Below, in pieces: positions 43,611 to 52,424 of a stretch of DNA of 64,000 nt. A model generated the notes under the pieces. It was given only the letters and a program-made list of their open reading frames with translations, was not told the DNA's origin and did not search any database. A program made the position numbers and the translations under genes. The stretch comes from Hephaestia caeni (GTDB taxonomy: Bacteria; Pseudomonadota; Alphaproteobacteria; Sphingomonadales; Sphingomonadaceae), in the NCBI RefSeq assembly GCF_003550065.1, contig NZ_QXDC01000002.1, positions 496,001-560,000 on the forward strand, in the 5' to 3' direction. The stretch's first letter is position 1. The number at the start of each line of letters is the position of its first letter.

Positions 43611-44118
43611 CCATTGTTGAAGATTGGCCGGTGACGAGAGCGTCGTTCGCATCGACTGAAACGGTCTCCACGATGAGCCAGGGAGGGTTGTTCTGGAGCT
43701 GATCGAGGGTTGATACGAGTTGCGGGAGGTTCATTCGCGCCGCGATGCTCGCGCGCGCCCACCCCGCTTCCGCTTCTGCATCACCGACCCCGCGCACTTC
43801 GCCGCCGCTCCGTTCGACAATGCGCTGAGCCCGCGCCTTAAGCTGCTCCCGCCCCGCTTCCGCGTTTGCCGCGCCGATTACATAGGCCTCTATGTTTCGT
43901 CGGGCGTCTTCGGCTTGACGGCGCAATCGGGGGACCGATGCGATCGTGCGTTGATTGTGGAGATAGCTCAGGTTCAGTTGTTCGCGCTGCTGTGCCCTCG
44001 TTGAGAATCCAGCGGCGATTGGCGCAACGATTGCGAACCAGAGCACCGCAATAAGCGATACGAGGATAAGCAGGGCTACGAGCCTGCGCTCGCGGGGAGA
44101 AGTTGGACGGATCATCAT
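43561..44118 (-). CDS. gspM: T2SS protein GspM
   Basis: A 185-residue bitopic protein: a short cytosolic N-terminus (PTSPRERRLVALLIL), one membrane helix (about 13-35), then a periplasmic coiled coil (QAEDARRNIEAYVIG) and a ferredoxin-like domain (NLPQLVSTLDQLQNNPPWLIVETVSV). GspM pairs with GspL in the inner-membrane platform. The start overlaps gspL by 4 bases. Confidence 0.82.
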   Translation of the reverse strand: MMIRPTSPRERRLVALLILVSLIAVLWFAIVAPIAAGFSTRAQQREQLNLSYLHNQRTIASVPRLRRQAEDARRNIEAYVIGAANAEAGREQLKARAQRIVERSGGEVRGVGDAEAEAGWARASIAARMNLPQLVSTLDQLQNNPPWLIVETVSVDANDALVTGQSSTMDVQIEIAIPIRAAPAR

Positions 44119-45140
44119 CGGCGGGCGATCCTCGCCCCGATATCGAACGGCTCTCCGGCGGGCACTTCCGCCTGGATTTCGTCATTCATTGCGCGCACGT
44201 CGGCAAAGTTGCCGGACCGGCGCAGTTCGCCGGCGATGTCAGTGCGCGGCGGCTTATAGCCAGTGATTTTCACGGACGTTCCATCCCAGACATAGCGCTG
44301 AAGCCAAGCACCTTGGGGAATCGCTTCACTGATGACCGCTAGTCCCCCGATGGCATCATGGTCGCGTCGTTTGGCGAGCGAGCGGGCAACCAGCGTATGG
44401 TCCTGACCAGTCCTGCGCGTGATCGTCTTAGCGACGGTGACGACTGGCTGTTGCTCTTGCACGACCTGTTCAAGTCGCTCGACAGAGCGGACATCCTTCC
44501 AGATGAACAGACCGGTATTGATGACCACGAAGCAAGCCACGACCGCCCAAATCAGAGGCGTTGCGCTTCGGGGACGCGCGATCAGGCCAGCTTCGTGCAT
44601 CGCCGGTGCGAAATCGAGAGGCGACGCAGCCGTCCGGTTATTCTCAACGAAAATGCGAACAGCAACCACCTTGGCGTCGGCAATCGTCTCCGCAATTCTT
44701 CGAGCTGTTTCGAGCGGCAAGCCGGCGATCTCGACACGGATTTTTGCCGGATCTGCCGTTGATCCAACCCTCCGTGCGGCGATGATCGTGGTTCCGCTCG
44801 GGAACGGTAACAAGCCATCACCCTCGAACGATGCCATTCGCTGCAAATCCCGATCGTTCAGCGCCGGCCGTTCGATTACACGGGCAAGACTCTCGCTGCG
44901 CGAAACGATCACCGCGACACGCTCACCGGGATGAGGACCATCGCTGGCACCCTTTTGGCCATTGGCGACTGGAGTCAGGGCGCCATCGGCAAATCGGTAG
45001 TGACCCAAGCCATCGGAGCGGGCATGGCGAAGCCTTGCAGGGAGCAATTGCTCGAGCTCCGCAACCCACCATCGGATGCCGCTCGCGATCCAGCGTCCGA
45101 TGGTTGCCATATCTGCATTGAGGATTCTTTTGGAGCTCAT
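44115..45140 (-). CDS. gspL: T2SS protein GspL
   Basis: A 341-residue protein with a cytosolic N-terminal part (residues 1-195), a membrane helix (LIWAVVACFVVINTGLFIW, about 200-220) and a PilN-like periplasmic domain (ISEAIPQGAWLQRYVWDGTSVKITGY). GspL couples the GspE ATPase to the platform. It is somewhat shorter than enterobacterial GspL. Assignment rests on topology, the C-terminal fold and position before gspM rather than strong motifs. Confidence 0.78.
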   Translation of the reverse strand: MSSKRILNADMATIGRWIASGIRWWVAELEQLLPARLRHARSDGLGHYRFADGALTPVANGQKGASDGPHPGERVAVIVSRSESLARVIERPALNDRDLQRMASFEGDGLLPFPSGTTIIAARRVGSTADPAKIRVEIAGLPLETARRIAETIADAKVVAVRIFVENNRTAASPLDFAPAMHEAGLIARPRSATPLIWAVVACFVVINTGLFIWKDVRSVERLEQVVQEQQPVVTVAKTITRRTGQDHTLVARSLAKRRDHDAIGGLAVISEAIPQGAWLQRYVWDGTSVKITGYKPPRTDIAGELRRSGNFADVRAMNDEIQAEVPAGEPFDIGARIARR

Positions 45141-45829
45141 CGTTCCTCACACTTTCCGGTCACCGGATCATTCCGACAGGTGCCGTAGCTGGTTGATCGG
45201 GGACGGATGACGAGGTCGGGCCAGATACGGCGATCGGTCTCGGCAAAGACAACCCGGACGCGAATGAGTTCAGGCGTTGTCGAGCGGTCCCACCAGCGAT
45301 CTTGCCAGGCACGAGGCGCGCCGGGTTCGGGGGGCCCAAGATAGCTGATGGAAAGATTGCGCACACCGGTGAGCAGCCGGTTCGGGGTCCAGCCCACGAG
45401 GTCTGTTCCGCTCCTGTCGATGCCCATCTTACGTGAGTGGGCACTGTAGAGGACGAGATCCCCATTTGCGGTGCGCGTGAGGCGAAATCGCTGAAGAGCG
45501 TCCGCCCCTTCCCGATCGAACGGTGGTCCGACGAAGGTCAGCACGCCGCCCGTGCCGCGCAATTCCACGATTGGTATGGCGGAATCCGACCGGGTGATCG
45601 GGCGAAGGCGTTCGACGGCGCTGCGTAGGAGGTTTTGCGCGGCAACAACTTCGTCGACAGCGTTGATCGTCGCGCGGCTTCGCCCGGCGAGGATGCCGGC
45701 AGTCGTTAGGCCCTGCAGCAGGAGAGTCGCGGCCAAACCCATCAGCGCCAGGCTGACGAGAAGTTCGATAAGCGTGAAGCCGCCTTCCCGCTCGAATTGA
45801 TGATCGTCAATGTAGCGCCACTCAGCCAT
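45137..45829 (-). CDS. gspJ: T2SS minor pseudopilin GspJ
   Basis: A 230-residue pseudopilin. The prepilin-peptidase site is REGGFTLIELLVSLALMG with Glu at +5, after a 17-residue leader. The soluble domain is GspJ-like: DEVVAAQNLLRSAVERLRP, LTRTANGDLVLYSAHSRKM, and LLTGVRNLSISYLGPP. It overlaps gspL by 4 bases and follows gspI by 3. Confidence 0.87.
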   Translation of the reverse strand: MAEWRYIDDHQFEREGGFTLIELLVSLALMGLAATLLLQGLTTAGILAGRSRATINAVDEVVAAQNLLRSAVERLRPITRSDSAIPIVELRGTGGVLTFVGPPFDREGADALQRFRLTRTANGDLVLYSAHSRKMGIDRSGTDLVGWTPNRLLTGVRNLSISYLGPPEPGAPRAWQDRWWDRSTTPELIRVRVVFAETDRRIWPDLVIRPRSTSYGTCRNDPVTGKCEER

Positions 45830-45832
45830 TGA

Positions 45833-46207
45833 TCACTGATCCAATCGCAGAGTTTCGACCCGGACGAGCTGGCGCCCCGTGTTGCGGTCCAGAACGTCGA
45901 TCCGCACCTGCTGAAGGGCAGCCGCGCTATCACGGGCTTCGCTGCGCACAGTGTGGTGGGTGTAACGCCATGCAAGATCACCCTGGTGTCCGCTTTCGGG
46001 CAGCTCGCCTGGTCCAGAGGCGATACTGGCATGTGCGAGGAGGGAACGAGCAAGCAGAACGGCCTCGCGTTTCTGGGCGGTTCGGTTGCCTGCAAGCGCA
46101 TGCGTGGAAACCGAATCGAACAGCATGGCGGACATGCCGGCGATGACAGCGAGGGAGACCAGCGTCTCGACCAGGCTGAAACCGGCTTCAGAGGGCGCCA
46201 CCTTCAT
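45833..46207 (-). CDS. gspI: T2SS minor pseudopilin GspI
   Basis: A 124-residue pseudopilin with the processing site EAGFSLVETLVSLAVIAG and the GspI-like continuation (KREAVLLARSLLAHA, DLAWRYTHH). Its size is the family norm. The start overlaps gspH by 4 bases. Confidence 0.88.
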   Translation of the reverse strand: MKVAPSEAGFSLVETLVSLAVIAGMSAMLFDSVSTHALAGNRTAQKREAVLLARSLLAHASIASGPGELPESGHQGDLAWRYTHHTVRSEARDSAAALQQVRIDVLDRNTGRQLVRVETLRLDQ

Positions 46208-46638
46208 GATATGCGCTCGATGAGGCCGGTGGTGGGACGTACTCTCCAGCGCCGAAGTCTGACGCCATCGGCAACCGCAACTTCGCCACCGCTCGCAGAC
46301 CCATCGGGGTAGAAGGTGACGCCGCCGGCGCGAGGGGTTCCGCGTAACCGTGCAGGCAGACGATCCACGACTGCACCAGCAGCAAAATCCCGCTGGTCAG
46401 AAGATATTGCAAAACGAACGGTGATGCCGCGACGCATCGCGTCCGCTCGCGCGCTGCGGAGCGCTGTCTCGAAGCGGGTCGCCCCATCGAGAAACTCCTG
46501 GTAGCGCAAGGCGGCCCCTACTGCTGGAAACGCGATTCCTGCGGCAAGTCCAAGGATCGCCAGAACGACCAGCGCCTCAAGAAGCGTGAACCCTGCGTCG
46601 GGGTGAGAGCGAGCCCTCGTATCACCAACTGCCCACAT
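46204..46638 (-). CDS. gspH: T2SS minor pseudopilin GspH
   Basis: A 144-residue pseudopilin: DAGFTLLEALVVLAILGLAAG after a 16-residue leader, followed by RFETALRSARADAMRRG and FYPDGSASGGEVAVADG, both typical of GspH. ATG at 46638 overlaps the gspG stop by 17 bases; longer starts exist but the leader would be unusually long. Confidence 0.85.
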   Translation of the reverse strand: MWAVGDTRARSHPDAGFTLLEALVVLAILGLAAGIAFPAVGAALRYQEFLDGATRFETALRSARADAMRRGITVRFAISSDQRDFAAGAVVDRLPARLRGTPRAGGVTFYPDGSASGGEVAVADGVRLRRWRVRPTTGLIERIS

Positions 46639-47056
46639 CCTTGGCCTCCCCGGTGCCGCCAGGTTTGCCGTCGGAGCCGAGGCTGTAGACATCGACCTCG
46701 CCATGCTCGCCGGGAATACGCAGCAAATAGGGGCGTCCCCACGGATCGGTGATGGCAGACTGCTCGGGGAGATAAGGCCCGTTCCAGCTCGGAAGATTCT
46801 GCGGAGCCTTCACCAGCGCTTCAAGGCCCTCTTGTTCGGTTGGATAGCGCGAGGCGTCGAGTTTGAAGAGATTGAGCGCTGCGACGACGTTCTTCGCCTG
46901 GACCTGTGCGGTCTTGGACTTGGAACTGTCGAGATACTTGATGACCTGCGGGCCGACGATCGCCGCTAGGAGGCCTAGGATCGCCAGAACGACAAGAAGC
47001 TCGAGGAGTGTAAATCCGGCTTCCTGCCCAGCGTCTTTTCCGGGTCGTTTTCTCAT
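46622..47056 (-). CDS. gspG: T2SS major pseudopilin GspG
   Basis: A 144-residue major pseudopilin. EAGFTLLELLVVLAILGLLAA is the processing site and N-terminal helix, and the conserved C-terminal calcium-site region is clear: DASRYPTEQEGLEALV, NGPYLP, DPWGRPYLLRIPG, DVYSLGSDGKPGGTGE. It polymerises into the pseudopilus. The prepilin peptidase needed for processing is not in the window. Confidence 0.93.
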   Translation of the reverse strand: MRKRPGKDAGQEAGFTLLELLVVLAILGLLAAIVGPQVIKYLDSSKSKTAQVQAKNVVAALNLFKLDASRYPTEQEGLEALVKAPQNLPSWNGPYLPEQSAITDPWGRPYLLRIPGEHGEVDVYSLGSDGKPGGTGEAKDVGSW

Positions 47057-47069
47057 TCTGTTTCTCCCT

Positions 47070-48281
47070 TCATGAAGACAGCGCAAGGTCGTTGAATCCG
47101 AGAATCGCGGACATGATGGAGGCGATGATGCTTGCCACCGTCACGCCGAGCAGGACCGTGATGACGGGTGTGAGGATACCAATGATGCGTTCGAGACGCG
47201 TGCGGACGTCCCGGTCGAGAACGTCGGCGAGGCGGGTCAGCATCATGCCGAGTTGGGACGTTTCCTCGCCAGTGCGCAGGAAGCCGATCGCGAGCTTCGG
47301 GAGTACGCCGGAAGCTGCAAGTGGTGCCGTCAGCCCCCCACCCTCCTTGACGCCATCGGTGACCTTGCCGATGGCTGCCGCCAGGACCTGGTTGGTCAAT
47401 GTGCGCTGCGATAGCGCCAGCGCAGCGGGAAGACCGACTTCACCTTCGATGAGCGCGCCCAAGGTACGAGCGAACCTGGCGGTCTCGATACGGCGAATGA
47501 GCTCACCCAATTGCGGTAAACGTAGGGCGACGCGATCACGTGCGAGACGGACCGCAGGCTGGCGCAAGGCGATGGCAGCGGCGAAGATGCTGCCCCCGAG
47601 CACAGCAAGTATGGCGATCCCGTAATGTCGAAGGATCTGGCTCGCGGTCATCACGACGAGCGTCGCAGTCGGGAGTTTCTGGGCGGTACTGGTGAACATG
47701 CGCTCGAACTGCGGAACGACGAAGAGGAGCATCAGGAGGACGACGCCAACCGCAATCACGATGAGGGCGATCGGGTAGATCATCGATGAGGTGACCAGAC
47801 GCCGCAACTCGGCTTCCTGTTCGAGGGCACTCGCCAAGCGTGTCAGTGCTTCCCCAAGCCGGCCGTTCGCCTCGCCCGCTTCCGCCATCGCGACTGCGGT
47901 CGGCGAGAACAGTTCCGGTTTTTGCGCCATGGCGCGAGAGAGCGGCGCGCCTTCGCGTACATCGCGGAGGATATCGGCCAGATGGACGGCGACATCCTTG
48001 TCCTCGACGTTTTCAACGGCCAGTGAGAGCGCGCGGTCGAGTTGGAGGCCGGCTTCGAGGAGTACCGCCAGTTCACCGACACTGATCGCAGCAGCCTGGC
48101 GCCCTTTGCCCCGCGCTTTTGTCCGCTTAGCGGTCTCCATAGCCGGGACCACCACAAGTTCGAGTGGGCGGGCGCCATTACGACGCAACGCGGCCGCGGC
48201 ATCACGGCGATCGCTGGCTTCGAGCTCGCCTGAAAGGCTCGAACCGTCGCTCTTGACGGCCCGGTAATGGTAAGTCGCCAT
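47070..48281 (-). CDS. gspF: T2SS inner-membrane platform protein GspF
   Basis: A 403-residue polytopic protein with two T2SF domains (residues 70-190 and 270-390) and three membrane segments (LIVIAVGVVLLMLLFVV near 175, AILAVLGGSIFAAAIAL near 220, and a C-terminal VITVLLGVTVASIIAS). Signature FSPTAVAMAEAGEANGRLGEAL is typical. Its stop lies 13 bases before gspG, and its start overlaps gspE by one base. Confidence 0.92.
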   Translation of the reverse strand: MATYHYRAVKSDGSSLSGELEASDRRDAAAALRRNGARPLELVVVPAMETAKRTKARGKGRQAAAISVGELAVLLEAGLQLDRALSLAVENVEDKDVAVHLADILRDVREGAPLSRAMAQKPELFSPTAVAMAEAGEANGRLGEALTRLASALEQEAELRRLVTSSMIYPIALIVIAVGVVLLMLLFVVPQFERMFTSTAQKLPTATLVVMTASQILRHYGIAILAVLGGSIFAAAIALRQPAVRLARDRVALRLPQLGELIRRIETARFARTLGALIEGEVGLPAALALSQRTLTNQVLAAAIGKVTDGVKEGGGLTAPLAASGVLPKLAIGFLRTGEETSQLGMMLTRLADVLDRDVRTRLERIIGILTPVITVLLGVTVASIIASIMSAILGFNDLALSS

Positions 48282-50047
48282 CAGCCGTCCCCGCTCCCGA
48301 CACGCATCACTTCTTCAAGTGTCGTGAGGCCTGCCGCCGCCTTGGCAACGCCATCAGCAACAAGGCTGCGCATTCCCCCGGCTTCCCCCGCAGCCTGGAT
48401 CTCGGGAGTGTCAGCGCTGTGCAGAATCAGGCGCGAGATGGCAGCATCGACGCGAAGGAACTCCAGTACCGCGACCCGTCCGGAATAGCCGCTGCCGCCG
48501 CATCGATCGCATCCATGCGCATGAAAGAATTGGGCTGGTTCGACGGACCCTAGCAGCGGCGCCAGTACAGGGGGAATCTCGTCATCAGGACCATAAGGTC
48601 GCCTGCACTCGACACATAGCCGCCGCACGAGGCGCTGCGCCAGGATGCCGGTCAATACCGATCCGAGGAGAAATGGCTCGACACCCATGTCCAGAAGGCG
48701 GGAGATTGCGCCTGCCGCGGTGTTGGTATGCAGCGTGGAGAGGATCATATGCCCGGTGAGCGCCGCCTGGACTGCAATCTGCGCGGTTTCCGTGTCACGA
48801 ATCTCGCCCACCATCATGACGTCGGGGTCTTGCCGGAGGAAAGAGCGGAGCGCAGTGCTGAACGTGAAGCTGATGGCGGGATTGACCTGGGTCTGGATGA
48901 CCCCTGGCAGCCGGTATTCGATGGGGTCTTCGACGGTGAGCAACTTGCGGTAATCCGCGTTGAGTTCGGAAAGCGCCGCGTAAAGCGTGGTCGTCTTGCC
49001 GCTGCCGGTCGGCCCGGTGACGAGGACGATGCCATGCGGGCGGCCGATGGCCTCGCGCATCCTCGCGGTGAGTTTCGGGTCGAACCCCAGTGAGGTGAAA
49101 TCAAGTGCAAGGCGTGAGCGGTCGAGGATGCGCATGACCACACTTTCGCCGTGGATAGACGGTGAGGTCGCAACGCGGAGATCGATTTCATGGCCGCGAA
49201 CCGAAATACGCAATCGACCGTCTTGTGGTAGGCGGCGCTCGGCGATGTTGAGGCTCGCCATCACTTTGATGCGTGAGACCAACGGGGCCCGCATCGCGAG
49301 TGGAAGCTTCGTCGCCTGCCTCAGCATACCATCCACGCGAAATCGAACGATCAACCCATCATCGCTCGGCTCTATATGTATGTCGGACGCTCGCTCATCC
49401 GACGCGCGCGCGATCAGTCGGTTGACGGCGCGGATCACTGGCGCGTCGCTGACGAGGTCTTTCAACCTCTCGAGATCGTCGCTGTCGATCTCGCTTTCAC
49501 CCTCTTCGGCAGCCTGCGCGGACCCGTGGTAGAGCCGCTCGATCGCAGCGTCGATGTCGCTGGCCCTTGCGATCAGGCGTTCGACCGCCCTTCCCCCGAA
49601 CATGAACTGGAACGCTTGCTCAGGGAACGGATCAAAGGGATCGCTTACAGCGATGCGGACTTTTGCCTCATCGGCGTAGATGGGGATCGCCCGCGTTTCG
49701 CGCAGGAAATCGAGGGAGAGCCCGGGTCCTTCGACAGCGGATGAAGGTAGGGCAGCCCCCTCGATCACCGGAAGGCCGGTATGCGCAGACATTTCGGCTG
49801 CGATTCGGTCCTCGGAAAGCAGGCCGAGTCGGGTAACGACGGCATCGAGCCGTTCGTCGGTCTCGGCGTGGATGAGGAGCGCGCGCTGCAAGCTCTCGTC
49901 TGCAAGCAATGCCCGCGCGCGTAGCATTTCCTCGAATCCATTGGGATTCGCGGCAACCGGGCCATCCTCGTCCGTTATCGGCGCTTCCCGAACTTTATGC
50001 CAGGATCGTGCAATATTTGACACGCGGAACATGCTACCCCTGCTCAT
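48281..50047 (-). CDS. gspE: T2SS ATPase GspE
   Basis: A 588-residue cytosolic ATPase (ATG 50047 or 50032; AGGAGG lies directly before the first, AGGGG four bases before the second). The N1 domain (residues 20-150) binds GspL; the ATPase core has Walker A GPTGSGKTTTLYA, the Asp box TVEDPIEYRLPG, Walker B MMVGEIRDTETAQIA and the His box LSTLHTNTA. A four-cysteine zinc site follows (CVECRRPYG ... CDRCGGSGYSG). First gene of the leftward T2SS operon. Confidence 0.93.
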   Translation of the reverse strand: MSRGSMFRVSNIARSWHKVREAPITDEDGPVAANPNGFEEMLRARALLADESLQRALLIHAETDERLDAVVTRLGLLSEDRIAAEMSAHTGLPVIEGAALPSSAVEGPGLSLDFLRETRAIPIYADEAKVRIAVSDPFDPFPEQAFQFMFGGRAVERLIARASDIDAAIERLYHGSAQAAEEGESEIDSDDLERLKDLVSDAPVIRAVNRLIARASDERASDIHIEPSDDGLIVRFRVDGMLRQATKLPLAMRAPLVSRIKVMASLNIAERRLPQDGRLRISVRGHEIDLRVATSPSIHGESVVMRILDRSRLALDFTSLGFDPKLTARMREAIGRPHGIVLVTGPTGSGKTTTLYAALSELNADYRKLLTVEDPIEYRLPGVIQTQVNPAISFTFSTALRSFLRQDPDVMMVGEIRDTETAQIAVQAALTGHMILSTLHTNTAAGAISRLLDMGVEPFLLGSVLTGILAQRLVRRLCVECRRPYGPDDEIPPVLAPLLGSVEPAQFFHAHGCDRCGGSGYSGRVAVLEFLRVDAAISRLILHSADTPEIQAAGEAGGMRSLVADGVAKAAAGLTTLEEVMRVGSGDG

Positions 50048-50560
50048 GCCTCCTGTGACAGTCCCTGCATAAGGAAAAAAATATCCAAGAGAACTAACTG
50101 GATATAAGCTATATCCTCGCATTGCTACAATATAGTTGCAATCAAATCTCCTATCATCTCGTCGTATCTAAAATGTCCAACCGAAATGGACAGAATAAAC
50201 TGATGAGATTTGCTGTAGTTCAAACCCATCATAACAAAACTGTCATTTAGACTCGATAGATTTTGATTGTCGGATAGTGATCGAGTCGCAATCCGGCAAA
50301 TTTGATAGTCCGATTGTTATTGCCGGATGTGTGACCCGAATATTCGGGTAACGGCGGGTGGATATGAGTCCTCGCGACGATGTCTGCTGGCGCTGCGTGT
50401 AGAACGAGGGTCCGTGCCATATCTTGCGATGTGGCAGTCGGGACTTTGCGTGACCGGGAATTTGCAAGGATCAGGCGCGCCGATCTTCGGATTGGTGAAC
50501 GATGATCTGCGCGCTGAAGACTTTACGTTTTTGTTTCAAACCGAATGTAGGAGAAATACA
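50048..50560. promoter_or_regulatory. Palindrome-rich divergent region between gspE and PstS-like gene
   Basis: Three inverted repeats are visible: GGATATA/TATATCC around AGC (50100-50116), ATTGC/GCAAT arms of an imperfect 22-base palindrome (50121-50142), and GACTCGAT/ATCGAGTC (50250-50257 and 50280-50287). A perfect 16-base palindrome ACCCGAATATTCGGGT lies at 50334-50349. CTGTCAT at 50240-50246 equals one half of a PHO box, but the second half is poorly matched. The first two are near gspE, the last two nearer the PstS-like gene. Confidence 0.5.
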
Positions 50561-52270
50561 ATGAAGCGTATCAATTCCGCGCTCTTCCTGGCGTCCGTCG
50601 CCAGCATGGCGCTCGCCTCGGCTGCATCAGCAACCCCTCCCGGCCCCAACGACGGCGACAACGCCCTCCATGGCACCGGCGCCAGTTCGGTCACGAACGT
50701 CCTGAACGATGAATTCAACAGCAAGCCGCCGCTCGCCGCCGATTTTGCAGCGACCTATGTGCCCACCGGTTCCGGCAACGGCAAGGCGGCTTGGCGCAGC
50801 AATACCCCGCAGGTGGTCGCCCAGCCGACCTGGAACACCGTCCAGTTCGCTTTTTCGGACTCGTCGATCACCGCCGGCACATCGACAAGCGACCTCGACC
50901 TCTACAATGTGAATGTGAAGCCCTTTGCCGGCAACGGCATTCAGGTGCCGAAGTTCGTACTGCCGGTGGCATTCGCCTATAACCCGGTCTATGCCAAGAA
51001 CCCGACGTCAGGGGTCGAATACCGCTTCAACGTCCAGTCGCCGCAGTCACTCCCCGACGCAGTCACTGGCCTGCCCAAGGTCGTCGGCGGCCTCCGCCTG
51101 AGCCGCGCCGCCTATTGCGGCATTTTTAACGGCACGATCAAGAACTGGAACAACAGTACGCTTACGACCCTCAACGGCGGCGTATCGCTCAAGGATCCGG
51201 CCGACCCGAACTGGGGTACGGTAGACAACAGTTCTACGCAGGGCGTTCCGATCCGCCTCGTTGGCCGCCTCGACAAGTCGGGCACGACCGACATCTTCAC
51301 TCGCGCGCTGGCAGCCCAATGCCCCAGCGGCAGCCGCATTACGACCAATGCCGAAGCGCTCGCGTTCAATCCCGTCAGCACCGCGCCGAACTTCACGACA
51401 GTTCGCTCCGACAGCCCGTACAAGCCAGGCGGTACGGGTTTCGCCGGGACAACCAACTCGGTGGGCAACCAATATTTCGACAAGACAAGCCTTTCAATCC
51501 TCTCGGTGAGCGGCGGCGTTGTTTCGCAGCCGACCTCCGCGACGGGCGATGGTACGGGCCTGTTCCTGCTGGCCGATGGCAGTGGTACCGTGAGCAAGGC
51601 GATCGAAGCAGATCCGGACATCGGGACCAGCACCTACAGGGTGAACGGCAAGCTCGGTTATATCGGTGCCGACTTCATCGCCAATGCCAAGGGCGCGTCG
51701 CCCAAGGTGTACTCCGCGGCCCTGTCGCGGCCGTCTGCCACCTCGACCTTCCTCCTGCCGAGCGCGGCGAACGCCACCAACGCCTTCATCGGCATCTTGC
51801 CGCCGCAATCGGCCACGAACGGCGCATTCCAGGTGGCTGACACGCGGCTGGTCCGCAATCCGGCCGGCGGCGCGGATATTCAGGCCCGCCGCAACAACCC
51901 TCTTGCCTGGTATGACGTCCTCTATGTCGGTGGCGCAAACCTGGCAGCCCCGACTGCTGGCTATCCGGTCACGGGTACCACGCAGGCTCTGCTGAATACC
52001 TGCTACAAGACGAACAACTTCCCGCATATCGTCCAGTGGCTGGGCTATAACTACGGCACCCCGACGGACGCCTTCACCAATACGACGACCGGCCTTCTTG
52101 CGAAGTCCAATATCGCCGCGGTGTCTGACGAATGGAAACGCGCCGTCATCCAGACCTTCCTGGTCAATTCGAACGAGACGAACAGCAGCCAGCGCTTGGG
52201 CGATCTCGATCTGTGGATTGAATCGGCGGCCACCAGCGGCAAGGACCACTGCAACGTTACCGGCAACTGA
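50561..52270 (+). CDS. Exported PstS-like substrate-binding-family protein
   Basis: A 569-residue protein with a signal peptide (residues 1-24, ending ASA). Family resemblance to PstS-type phosphate-binding proteins: LHGTGASSVTN near the mature N-terminus, GGLRLSRAAYCGIFNGTIKNW and RLVGRLDKSGTTDIFTRALAAQCP. It is much longer than transporter PstS (about 320) and no pst transporter genes are nearby, so it is probably not a transport component. AGGAG lies 7 bases before ATG 50561. Its position beside the T2SS operon suggests secretion through that system. A strong terminator follows, then a decayed paralogue. Confidence 0.8.
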   Translation: MKRINSALFLASVASMALASAASATPPGPNDGDNALHGTGASSVTNVLNDEFNSKPPLAADFAATYVPTGSGNGKAAWRSNTPQVVAQPTWNTVQFAFSDSSITAGTSTSDLDLYNVNVKPFAGNGIQVPKFVLPVAFAYNPVYAKNPTSGVEYRFNVQSPQSLPDAVTGLPKVVGGLRLSRAAYCGIFNGTIKNWNNSTLTTLNGGVSLKDPADPNWGTVDNSSTQGVPIRLVGRLDKSGTTDIFTRALAAQCPSGSRITTNAEALAFNPVSTAPNFTTVRSDSPYKPGGTGFAGTTNSVGNQYFDKTSLSILSVSGGVVSQPTSATGDGTGLFLLADGSGTVSKAIEADPDIGTSTYRVNGKLGYIGADFIANAKGASPKVYSAALSRPSATSTFLLPSAANATNAFIGILPPQSATNGAFQVADTRLVRNPAGGADIQARRNNPLAWYDVLYVGGANLAAPTAGYPVTGTTQALLNTCYKTNNFPHIVQWLGYNYGTPTDAFTNTTTGLLAKSNIAAVSDEWKRAVIQTFLVNSNETNSSQRLGDLDLWIESAATSGKDHCNVTGN

Positions 52271-52294
52271 TCCACTTTGAACAATACGCACTTG

Positions 52295-52324
52295 GCAGCC
52301 CCGGAGAAATCCGGGGCTGCTTTT
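52295..52324 (+). terminator. Rho-independent terminator after PstS-like gene
   Basis: GCAGCCCCGGA (52295-52305), loop GAAA, and TCCGGGGCTGC (52310-52320) form a perfect 11-base-pair stem followed by TTTT. It lies 25 bases after the stop of the intact PstS-like gene. Confidence 0.92.
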
Positions 52325-52424
52325 CTGAAAAGACGTTTCGCGGAGCAAGGCCTCGCGATTGCACAGCTTTCGGCGTCACAATCGGTCGGCAGGTTCTAGA
52401 CGGCCCGGCCGCAGGAGAGAAACG

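Noticed and set aside
50240..50257. PHO box upstream of the PstS-like gene
   Set aside because: Only the first half-site CTGTCAT matches; the second half is poor, so it is mentioned only as a weak hint.
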